Below are positions 50,220 through 59,516 of a DNA stretch of 64,000 nucleotides, piece by piece. Numbering within the stretch: position 1 is the stretch's first letter; each line of letters begins with the position of its first letter. The notes under the pieces were generated by a model. That model did not search any database, had not been told where the DNA came from, and saw only the letters and a list, made by a program, of their open reading frames with translations. The position numbers and the translations under genes are program-made. This stretch comes from Hortaea werneckii (taxonomy: Eukaryota; Ascomycota; Dothideomycetes; Mycosphaerellales; Teratosphaeriaceae), in assembly GCA_037044905.1 (NCBI GenBank), contig JBAOKB010000152.1, forward strand, positions 61,019-125,018, written 5' to 3'.

Positions 50220-51725
50220 CTATGGTACGCCGCCCGGACAAACCCGTTCCGCCGTCTCCCGCCACAGCTCGAACTGGGAGACCAGCAGGGGATGCGCATC
50301 GGGCCTCGCGGCCTTGATCAGCTCCACCGGCCGCGCCCACGGTTTGCCCTGCGCGGTGAAATGGATCACGGCCGCGGCGTCTTGCAGTTTATACAGCTCT
50401 TGCGTGAAAGGGTGGGTGGGCGGGAAACGCGGGGAGGCGGTGCCCTGCTCCGCAGGCGAGGAAGGCTGGGAGTTGGGAGGGCCTTTGTTGAAGGATGGGA
50501 CGGGATGGGGCTGTTGAGTGCCGGAGGCGAGGGCGGCGTGGGCCATTGAGGGTTGCTGAGCATCCCATAGCTTTGGCATTGGATGTTCTGAGGGTTCGGT
50601 TTGCATAGAAGGTGGTAACCATGCGAGGGGTGGTGGTGCACCGGATATGGGAGGTCGTGGTAGCTCGGCTCCTTGTCCAGCGTCCATTGCTGGCAGCGGT
50701 ATGCTTTCACTCTCAACCTGTCTCTTGCCAACGCCGATATTTGTGCTTGCCAGACTATTAATGATATCGATGGTGGTCATGTTCAGCTCTTGAGTAGGAT
50801 GGTACCATTTAGGGAGATTCCAGTCTTCCCAGTGGCTGTTAAGGGTTACATACTCCCCGCTGAGCATCATGACAGTGTCGCCTAAGAGATCATTGATAAG
50901 ATCCATGTCGAACTTGTCATAGCCGATGGTATCGAGCGCATCCTCCACCGTTTTCCACAAGCGATCCGAGAGGCTGATCATCATGAACGTGCTAGCCAAG
51001 AAGTCTCTTGAAAGCCAATACGCTCGCGGTGCCGCCAGATCGACCTCTGGCAGGCCCGCAAAGAGATGATCCAGATTCTGCATTACAAGCTGATCCGAGT
51101 CTAGAGCTAGCACTCTTTTCAGCCTCGGGTCTAAAGCGTGGAGCTTGAATGCCAGGAGCTTTAATAAGCAATCCTCGTAGTAGGAGCCCATAATGGAGCT
51201 CTTCAACTTTGGCGTCTCTTCATGATGAACGAATACACCGGCTGCTTCGAAGGACTGGATGTAAGGACTTGAGACGCCGTCGGAAACCAGCATATGAATT
51301 GGCAGCTTCGTTCCGAGCTCATGCTGAAGGCGATAGATGTTGACAAGGGCTGAGCAGGCGTAGGAATCTGATGTGGCATAGAATGCGTACGCGAATCCCT
51401 TCGCGGCTGGGTCTACCTTCGACTTTGTCGGGTTATCGAGCCCTTCTTCTTCTGATGAAGCCGAATGCAAGACTGCAGTGGGATGGGCACCGACACCGTC
51501 AAGACTTCCAAGCGCACCTTCTGGAGATTGTTCGAGCTGCTGGGTTTTTGATTCTGCATCCCCCTCCGGCACTGGCAGCGGCCTTGTAATCCGCGCCGGG
51601 GGTTGTAGCGGTGCTCTATGGTGATCCCACACATCGCCATTCATGTACTGCAATCCCGTCCAGAGCACAAGCGCTGTACAGATGATGAGGACACCCGTCG
51701 CAAGATTCGATGCATGCGGATGCAT
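50220..51725 (-). CDS. GT8 family glycosyltransferase (type II membrane)
   Basis: 501 residues in one exon. A signal-anchor helix LATGVLIICTALVLWTGLQY starts at about residue 8, then a Pro/Ser-rich stem. The GT8 domain has AYAFYATSDSYACSALVNIYRL, KLLAFKLHALDPRLKRVLALDSDQLVM with the D-S-D metal site at about residue 209, and DLAAPRAYWL. VIHFTAQGKPW, near the end, provides the H-F family motif. In filamentous fungi this branch includes Golgi GlcNAc transferases of the Gnt1 type; the donor and acceptor here are not shown by sequence. A long Pro/Gly/Ser-rich insertion (about 350-440) separates the two halves of the catalytic region, which is unusual and may be a loop. Confidence 0.85.
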   Translation of the reverse strand: MHPHASNLATGVLIICTALVLWTGLQYMNGDVWDHHRAPLQPPARITRPLPVPEGDAESKTQQLEQSPEGALGSLDGVGAHPTAVLHSASSEEEGLDNPTKSKVDPAAKGFAYAFYATSDSYACSALVNIYRLQHELGTKLPIHMLVSDGVSSPYIQSFEAAGVFVHHEETPKLKSSIMGSYYEDCLLKLLAFKLHALDPRLKRVLALDSDQLVMQNLDHLFAGLPEVDLAAPRAYWLSRDFLASTFMMISLSDRLWKTVEDALDTIGYDKFDMDLINDLLGDTVMMLSGEYVTLNSHWEDWNLPKWYHPTQELNMTTIDIINSLASTNIGVGKRQVESESIPLPAMDAGQGAELPRPPISGAPPPLAWLPPSMQTEPSEHPMPKLWDAQQPSMAHAALASGTQQPHPVPSFNKGPPNSQPSSPAEQGTASPRFPPTHPFTQELYKLQDAAAVIHFTAQGKPWARPVELIKAARPDAHPLLVSQFELWRETAERVCPGGVP

Positions 51726-54003
51726 CAGTTTTGTCTCCGCTGCGGATTGATGCTGCTTGCGTGGCTTGATCAGTAGTGTAGTCTCTACATTAGCTACCAG
51801 CGGCTAGCAGTCTCGGCCACCACTGCTAGATGCTGTTTACGAAAATATCTGCGGAAAGGAGATAATCTCAAATGGAGTATACAGCGAACGACCAAGTTCG
51901 TTTCCAGGAGCGCGTTCTGAGAATCTGACCTACCGTAGGAATGATTGTCACACGTTGCCGCATTCCAGCTGTGCAGGGAAAGCCCCTGGGTGAGACATTG
52001 GCGTTTCTGGTGCTCGCTCAGTATCAACAATAAGACCAAGATGCCGTATTGGTGGTCGTAAAGACAGTCAAGTCCACGTCGTGAACGAGTCTTGACAGTC
52101 GACACACCGTCATAAAGGTTCACACATAAACCATGGGCCAGGAGAAAGGGAGGGATTAAATGATCTCTTGGCAGGCGCGTGCCAATGCAACATCGTCGCC
52201 ATGTTCTACCCCAACATCAAAAAATTTTCACTGGATCTGAACAAGACGTAGGATTGCAGCTGCCTCACGCTATTGAGCTGTTGGCCTGTTCCCTAATAGC
52301 GGAGGGCTGTACAGTGAAACGGCGTTTGATTGGAGATTGCGCTTGGAACTGCTGGAGGTCGACTTCGGTTCTCCACCGTTGCCCAAGGCGTTATACGGCT
52401 GGTTCGGCAGTCCCGGTGGGCGAGGGCGGATTTTATGAATGCAAATGTCCTAAGAGGCATTATTAGGTTAGGCACAGGACATGTAACATGAGGCTGATCG
52501 GGATGCGGCCAGCACGGCCGGCCGGAGGAGACGGTGGGCGGGTTCGTGCATTGTGCGATGGCGGGCCGGGGCCACTTCAAGCGAGGGGCGCTAGGCCGTG
52601 CGAGTGACAGACTGCAGTGAAGCTGGAAGTAGATAGCGGGCTAGCACTGTTGCAGTGTGGGTGTGTACCTGGGCGAGATGGGGTGTGCGGTGGAGGGAAC
52701 AGTCATGATGATGATGAGGCTTAAAGCCGCATTGTATCCGTGCGCGTCCGCCACCCGTCCGTAGCGGTGCGTCCGTTCGCGATGCGGTCCCGACGAGCCT
52801 AGCTCACCAGAGGTACAGTCAGAACAAGTGAAGCAGCGATGACAAGAAAGCGAGGCAAGCCGGGCAAGCACAGCGAAGCCGAAATGGCAAAATTCGCGAC
52901 GACCTTGGCGATGCTTGGTGGGACGTAGACTTGGGCTGCTGACGTATTCCCGGGGGTGTACTGTGCATACTACGTAGTAAGGAGAAAGCATGTGGGGATG
53001 TGTAATCGAGATATAGCGTGCTGGAAAGGCTCTTGTCCCTAAAGCTTGTGAAAACTTCTTCGCTGGGCTCCATCGAAGGATGAGACGATGTTACATGTCC
53101 GGGTCAGCCAAGAGCGATCAAGGTTGCAGCCCTCATCCTGCACCACGCTGCTCCTCTGGCTGCGCGCGTAATTTCTTGAGACGCGCGCGCGATTCGATTC
53201 GATGATGATGCTGGTGGCGACTCTCAACAGCCCCGGAACCCCGGATGCTCGACAAGTGGAGCCTGATCGCTGGGGGCCTTGCCCACATGGGCACAAGCGT
53301 CCCATCACTCGTGGTCCAAGTGGTCCAGCTGGTCCAAGTGGCCTTTGAACAGGAAACGGGCGGCCTCGCGCTGCATGAGCTCCAACGGTGGCGAGCGCCC
53401 ATCAGAACGATTCAGCATGTCTGCCAAAATGAAGGGGAGGCACTACTGATATTATGATACCCAGACGAAATGTCACCCAGCCGGGTATACCGCGACGCAT
53501 CCCACCGGCCCTGAGCACTAGCGAGTCGCCTACAGTACATCCTTCAATCTCTCCGGGGGTAGTCAGCCACTGACCTAATCAAGCAGCATGCAAAGCATTC
53601 CCGGCATCTGTATGCCGGGCGGCTGACATAAAACCCATCAGAGAGACAGAAAAAAAGTCGTCAGTGTACGTCATACGGTCCTTGCCCCAATCTGCAGGAT
53701 CAAGCGTTACGAATGGAAGCTCGAGACAACCTCTACCCGCACTTGCCTCCAGAAGTATATCGACTCCACATGGAGGGCTAAACTCCTTCCCCATAATAAT
53801 ATAGTCCGCCACCTTTCCCGCCCTTTTCTTTCAAACCCTTTGCGGTGAGTGTAGAGCTAGGAATCGACGCCCGTCTGTGCGCGCACACACATTTATAATA
53901 CTATCCCCGTGTCGCATGGCATCGATATCTTACACTTCATCTCCATCCGTGTCAACAGCTTAGCAGGTTTCCTTCCGCCACTCTGGGCGAAGGCAGCGTG
54001 ACC
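51726..54003. other. Long intergenic region, 2.3 kb, no supported gene
   Basis: Upstream of the GT8 gene (minus) and of the MFS gene (plus). Short overlapping frames on both strands, including 51794-52123, 52641-53073 and 53133-53402 (minus), show no motifs and low-quality composition. Microsatellite ATGATGATG occurs around 52706-52716. The last 200 bases are MFS leader. Confidence 0.4.
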
Positions 54004-56069
54004 ATGGCGACCAAACACGCGCGCTTCCCCACCGAGGAGCCGTCTGAGGTCAACAACCAATCCGACCTGGAGCGCATGAACGAGAAGCTGGAAGAGCACG
54101 AGGACTCGTCCGACAAGTCCGACCACAATGGCGAGACGCCGACTCCCGCCGCGCGCAAGAAGAGCGGCGCCGGCAACGATGCCCCGGCGGACAACAAGCT
54201 CGAGACGCTCGGCACCAACGACAAGTACGAGATCACCGAGGACGACTGCTACGAGGAGCTGGGCTACTGCTTCCCGAAGTGGAAGAAGTGGTACATCCTG
54301 ACCATCATCTTCATCGTGCAGGTGTCGATGAACTTCAACACGTCGCTGTACTCCAACGCCATCGGCGGCATCTCCGAGGAGTTCGGCATCACGCTGCAGG
54401 GCGCCCGCGCCGGTGCGGCCGTCTTCCTGATCACGTACGCCTTCGGGTGCGAGCTGTGGGCGCCTTGGTCTGAGGAGTTCGGTCGCTGGCCGATCCTTCA
54501 GCTTTCGCTGTTCTTGGTCAACGTCTGGCAGCTTCCTGTCGCGCTGGCGCCCAATATCGCTAGTGTTATGGTCGGTCGTGCGCTCGGTGGTCTGTCGACC
54601 GCCGGTGGCTCCGTCACCCTCGGTATGATTGCCGATCTGTGGGAGTCGGACAAGCAGCAGTACGCTGTGGCCTACGTCGTCTTTTCGTCTGTAGGAGGGT
54701 CCATCTTGGGACCCATCGTCGGTGGTTTCACCGAGAAATTCTTAGTCTGGCAGTGAGTTTGCTCCCTGGGCTGTTTCAGCCGCGCGCGCTTTTCTTACTT
54801 GTAGATACTGACGAACTCGCAGATGGTCCATCTGGGTCCAGCTCATCTTCGGCGGCGCCATCCAATTGGTCCACTTCTTCACCGTCCCCGAGACCCGCAC
54901 AACCATCCTGATGAACAGGATCGCCAAGCGGCGACGCAAAGAGGGTAACCCCAACATCTGGGGTCCGGACGAGCTCGTCCCCTTCAAGGATCGCTTTTCC
55001 GTCAAAGAGGTCCTCATCACCTGGGCGCGTCCCTTCAAGATGTTCCTCACGGAACCCATCGTGCTAGTCCTCTCCCTGTTGTCCGGTTTCTCCGACGCAC
55101 TCATCTTCATGTTTATTCAGTCCTTCTCCCTGGTGTACGGCCAGTGGGGTTTCGGACCGATTTTCATCGGGTTGGCCTTCATTCCTATCGGTATCGGCTA
55201 CATCATTGCGTGGGCATCATTCATTCCGGTGTTCTGGCGCAACAAGAAAGATCGCGAGAGTCGACCCGACGATGAGAGGGCACAATACGAGTCACGTCTA
55301 TGGTGGCTACTCTACACGGCACCTTGCCTGCCTATCGGGCTCATTGGCTTCGCATGGACGATTCAAGGTCCCCCGATCCACTGGATAGGTTCCATGATCT
55401 TCGCTGCCATAGTAGGCATTGCCAACTACGCCATCTACATGGCCACGATCGACTACATGATCTGCGCGTACGGTCCGTACTCCGCATCCGCCACGGGTGG
55501 CAACGGCTGGGCGCGTGACTTCCTGGCTGGTGTCCTCACCGTGCCAGCCACACCTTTCTTCGAGAACATCGGCGCCGAATCCGGCAACAACCTCGAGTAC
55601 GCCTGCACGATCCTCTTCTGCATTTCCTTCGTGCTCGTGATCGCTGTCTACGTGATCTACTGGAAGGGACCGGTACTCCGGAAGCGCTCGCCATTCGCGC
55701 AGCAACTCGCTGATGCACGACAAGACGAAGGCGGCAGACGGATGAGCTACCTCTCCACGGGAAGTGACCGACGCGGCTCCGTTAACAGGAAAGCCAGTAA
55801 GTCGCACTCATGAGCCCCCCCCCCCCCCCCCCCCCCCCCCTCCAACCCAACAGACAAGATTCTAACGTTTCATAGGCGCAGGTGGCGAAAGCAGCGGACG
55901 TCCCGGAATGGCCCAGCGCAACTACAGCCAGAGCCACCGCTTCTTCGGCGAGAACCGCGTGACGCCGCGCCAAACACCACGCGGTACACCCGCCGCATCT
56001 CGACGTGGTACCCCCGCCGCTTCTCGATCGAACAGTGTCACGGACGACTCGCGGGCGGCGCGGAATTAG
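54004..56069 (+). CDS. MFS transporter (DHA1-type polyamine/multidrug family), three exons
   Basis: Exons 54004-54752, 54823-55796 and 55876-56069 give 638 residues; introns are CA/GTGAGT to CTCGCAG (70 nt) and A/GTAAGT to TTTCATAG (79 nt). An acidic/basic N-terminal region of about 90 residues precedes twelve helices. Family marks are FNTSLYSNAIGGI, the cytosolic loop SEEFGRWPILQLS, GRALGGLSTAGGSVTLGM and ADLWESDKQQY (typical of DHA1 polyamine/multidrug exporters) and VPETRTTILMNR between halves. Exon 3 adds a soluble tail rich in Arg and Ser with RGTPAASRRGTPAASR. Without this exon the protein would end KASKSHS after reading into the intron. Intron 2 holds a run of 26 C. The true start is ATG 54004, not the upstream GTG. 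Confidence 0.85.
55815..55840 (+). repeat. Homopolymer C26 in MFS intron 2
   Basis: Twenty-six consecutive C bases between the GTAAGT donor and the ATAG acceptor. Runs this long are prone to polymerase slippage and sequencing error, so the true length is uncertain. Confidence 0.85.
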
Positions 56070-56690
56070 TTCTTCCCGTCCTGGAGATGGGTTCGAAGGA
56101 TAACCCGCCGTAATGAGAAGAAGAAGAAGAAGTTAGAAGAGGAAGTAGCGATAGAGCAGCAAGAATGGGACGACACCTTCCCATATCTCTAAACATCCCC
56201 CGTGACGCTCCACGGGGAGCGGTGTTCTGCACGAAGCGGCGTAGACAAGAAACGAAAGACGAACTTGGATTCCTGTAGAAAGAAGCCGAAAGTCTTTCAA
56301 GTAAATTAATCTTCAAAAGTAATGACAGACACTCTCCCATCAGTTCCTTTACAGCTATTCCTCCACAAGCGAGCAATCAAGTAAGTATTTCTGTCTGAAC
56401 GATCCGCTTCTTTCTGTCGTGAATTGAGCTATAGAACCATTCCCCTGGAAAAAACGCCTGCCCCAACGCCCTGCCAGAAAACAAAACACGCTAATGACCG
56501 AAAAAAGTTTCGTTAAGTATGTCGAAAAGAGGGGTACCTTATGCGGTAGAGGTATCATATTCCCACGCCAGTCTCCCATCGTCCTGTCCCATGTTTACTC
56601 TGAATTTTCTCCTCTCTCTCCCGCGCCGAGGCAAGCGGGACCGGTAGCAAAGACCCCCCAATCGAGAAAGAAAACCCCATCTGTCTATTC
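56070..56690. other. Convergent intergenic spacer
   Basis: 3' flanks of the MFS gene and of the coiled-coil gene. A GAAGAAGAAGAAG microsatellite occurs near 56118-56132. No gene seen. Confidence 0.4.
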
Positions 56691-59108
56691 TTACGCCGTC
56701 AAATCAATCACCGACTTCTTAGGACCTTTACTCCCCGCCGCCGGAGGCGGCGAAGCGCCCAGATTCGTCAGCTGCCGCTGAGTCCGCTTCCTGAACTCCG
56801 TCGAGGCGCGCGTCTCGGCCTCCTCCAGCTCCTGGACGTTCGGCTCGTAGGCGTACACGGTGCTGCCGGTGGAGCGGACGCTGTCCTGGTTTGCGGCGGC
56901 AGCGGCGGTGGCGCCAGGATGCTGGGACTTAGGCTGGGGCGGCGTGACGGGCGGGCGACGCTCGCGGACTTCGTGCGGGTTGAGGAAGCGCTTGCGGGGG
57001 TTCAGGGGCGGTTCGCGCGCCATGCGGTCGAGGGTCTCGCCCCATTTGCTCGGACCTTGGGTGGGGGTGGTCACGGGGGGAGGCTCGGGGTCGGAGACCT
57101 CTGATTGCGAGGCGTGGGGGTTGGAACGCTTCTGCTGGGATTGGAGGAGGGTGGCGATGTCTTGGTTCTTCTTGGCTTTTGGTTTCTTCGAGGGCTTTGG
57201 CTGGGTTCCTTGTGGTGATTGGGTGGTCGCCTTCCGCTTCGGTGGCTGGGCAGATCGACTGGAGTTTCGCATTTGGACTAAACGCTCGGCCGCTACAGAC
57301 CTCTTTCTAGCTAGCCCGACCTGTTTGGGTGGCGTCGCCTCGGGAACTTGGGTCTGAACAGCCGGACGGACATGTTCAGCTTTGTTTTGTTGTTCTGAGG
57401 TTGAGGATTTGATGGTCTGCGATTGTTGCGTCTGCTGCTTGCTTTCCACTGCCGGCTGAGCGTCTGAATCATTTTTCGTAAGATCTACTGTCTCAGAAGT
57501 CTGGCGTTCATTTACTTGCTCGCTGGCGCGGCCACGAGTCGAGTTGCTCACAGCAGCCTTTTCGGCACGGCGCCCAGACTGTTCATGACTATGAAATTCA
57601 GTAGTCGGTTCAACATTCTGCTGAAGGTCATCATCACCGCCCTTTTGAGTCCCAGCAGCCACGGAGATTTCGACAGAAGTGCGTCGATCGCCAGCCGCAG
57701 CCACATTAGTCGGGCCTGGGCGGGTCGCATTCGATGCAGCGGCAACACCGTTGGCATTAGCATCTGCCTGAACCAGCGTTGAAGCAGCATTCTGGGAGAG
57801 TTTGCGTGCCTTCTCCTTGGAGGTCTTCCACTTCTTGCGCTCAGGATCTTCGAAGGTTTCACGCTGCTTTTCTAAGACGGCTGCGCCATTCTCCATTGGT
57901 ACAACTTCTCCTTGAGGCAAGATATCGTCAATGTTCTGGAAGCTGTCCTGAGAAGAAGGCGGACCGACTGGCGTGCTGGGGATGACAGTTTTCTGCAGCC
58001 TCTGTGACGGCTGTGGAGTAGCCTCGTTCGTGATAGCTACCGGCGTAGCAGTTCTAGCACGAGTTTGTGAGGCTTTCTGGCCGACAAGAGCTTTGATACC
58101 GTCGGCAGGGATTTGATCAGCCGCTGCATCCGCAACTTGCTGGGATGACCGCTTGGAGGAATCATTTTGCCCAAGTTTTTGGGACCCAGACTCACCCCTT
58201 TTACCTTGGGTCTCAGACTTTGGAAGGGCAGTCTTCGCGGCCTTGCCATCCGCTTGGGCTGTTGAGGTAGCAGTCGGTCGATGTGAGGTAGACTTCACAT
58301 GCTGCTGGCTTACGGTCTGAATGCGGGCGATCGTCCTCTGCTTTTGCGTACTAATATTGAGCCAGTTCCTGCCTCCAACCTTTGTCTTCACTTGATCCGG
58401 TAGAACGCCCACCCATTTACTGATGTTATCCTTCAAGGGTGGAGGCAGCTCGCATCCACTATCTTGAGCGACGAGGCCAGTGGCAAAGCCGCATGCCTCA
58501 CCGAGTTTCTTCTCGTAAAAGCGGCGGTGGTCAGAAATTTCTTTCTGCTTTTGTTGGGATTTCTCCAGTGCCTGGGCTGCAGCATCGTCCGCGGAAGCTT
58601 GCTCGGATTTCAAACCATTCATCTCATCCTGAAGGGCGGCAAGCTTGCTGTGGAGGCCAGCATTCTCGGCTTGAAGGCTGCGCACTTGCGACTGCAGCTC
58701 GGCTGCCTCAACACATTTGGTCCCATATTGCTGTTGGAGAAGTAGGTAAAATTGCGGATGGTCTCCTTTGGATACCTGGGATCCCGTGCACAGCTGAGCG
58801 GAGGAGACGCCTGCAGGGGATGGATGATGACCAGTCGTGGCGTTTGGAGTAGGAGTGGACACCGGCACTGAAGACTGCGTCGCCGTGCGGGCGAGCAAAG
58901 GCGAGCTGAAGCCTTCTTCGGTCTTGACAGGCGTTGGATAGCTGGTTGGATGCGACTCCTGCGCGAGCTGTGCAGCTTCACGCGCCGCCCTCTTTGCGTC
59001 TTGTTTGCGTTGGCGCTTTCTCTTGGATTTGCTGGTGTCATCTGCTTGCGTCGGGCGTTGGGCTGACGGCGGCGTGCCCGTGAGCGGCTCTTGGTTGATT
59101 TTGGCCAT
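56691..59108 (-). CDS. Large disordered protein with coiled coil and SUMO-interaction motifs
   Basis: 805 residues in one exon. The N-terminus is basic (SKRKRQRKQDAKRAAREAA, a likely nuclear signal). A short coiled coil spans about residues 130-200 (LQSQVRSLQAENAGLHSKLAALQ). A helical patch RRFYEKKLGEACGFATGLV follows, then long Gln/Ser/Ala-rich disorder with several KRK clusters. The last residues read KKSVIDLTA, and ETVDLTKNDSD lies near residue 540; both fit the hydrophobic-then-acidic SUMO-interaction motif. It is divergent from the PHD-PIF1 helicase gene (59517), whose product also carries VIDLT. This suggests a shared SUMO-linked nuclear function, but the family is unknown to me. Confidence 0.7.
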   Translation of the reverse strand: MAKINQEPLTGTPPSAQRPTQADDTSKSKRKRQRKQDAKRAAREAAQLAQESHPTSYPTPVKTEEGFSSPLLARTATQSSVPVSTPTPNATTGHHPSPAGVSSAQLCTGSQVSKGDHPQFYLLLQQQYGTKCVEAAELQSQVRSLQAENAGLHSKLAALQDEMNGLKSEQASADDAAAQALEKSQQKQKEISDHRRFYEKKLGEACGFATGLVAQDSGCELPPPLKDNISKWVGVLPDQVKTKVGGRNWLNISTQKQRTIARIQTVSQQHVKSTSHRPTATSTAQADGKAAKTALPKSETQGKRGESGSQKLGQNDSSKRSSQQVADAAADQIPADGIKALVGQKASQTRARTATPVAITNEATPQPSQRLQKTVIPSTPVGPPSSQDSFQNIDDILPQGEVVPMENGAAVLEKQRETFEDPERKKWKTSKEKARKLSQNAASTLVQADANANGVAAASNATRPGPTNVAAAGDRRTSVEISVAAGTQKGGDDDLQQNVEPTTEFHSHEQSGRRAEKAAVSNSTRGRASEQVNERQTSETVDLTKNDSDAQPAVESKQQTQQSQTIKSSTSEQQNKAEHVRPAVQTQVPEATPPKQVGLARKRSVAAERLVQMRNSSRSAQPPKRKATTQSPQGTQPKPSKKPKAKKNQDIATLLQSQQKRSNPHASQSEVSDPEPPPVTTPTQGPSKWGETLDRMAREPPLNPRKRFLNPHEVRERRPPVTPPQPKSQHPGATAAAAANQDSVRSTGSTVYAYEPNVQELEEAETRASTEFRKRTQRQLTNLGASPPPAAGSKGPKKSVIDLTA

Positions 59109-59516
59109 GGCTGGCGATGCGAGAGCTCTTCATGTACCGGTTCGGAGGTAAGGGAGGATGTGGAGGTGATGTGGGAACGCAACGGTTCGCGACAATGGGG
59201 AACGCGTCGGTAATGGTGTGCGTCGGCGCTAGTGGTATTGGTCGCGTTTTAGCGCCTCGCTAATCGATAAGGGAACCAGATACCGAGATCAGGAACGCAA
59301 CGTTCAGGCACTTCCGGCAGTGGAGGCATTGGGAATTGCACGTCCCTTACCTTACTGTGTTGAAAGAATTGATATCATATGGACTTGGATATCCACCGCT
59401 TGCTAACGTGCACCGTGTCGGCTCGTCGATGAACGGCTGTCTGGAGATACCGTTCAGCGGGGGAACGAATCATACAGGACGCGCTCCAGACGCGATTTCT
59501 CGCGTCTTGGAATACC
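59109..59516. promoter_or_regulatory. Divergent promoter region of the two SIM-bearing genes
   Basis: About 400 bases between the start codons of the coiled-coil gene (minus) and the helicase gene (plus). No clear TATA box. Both starts have acceptable contexts. Confidence 0.45.

Noticed and set aside
53133..53402. Minus-strand frame in the long intergenic region
   Set aside because: Low-complexity, Trp/Ser-biased frame from GGTCCA-type repeats on the other strand.
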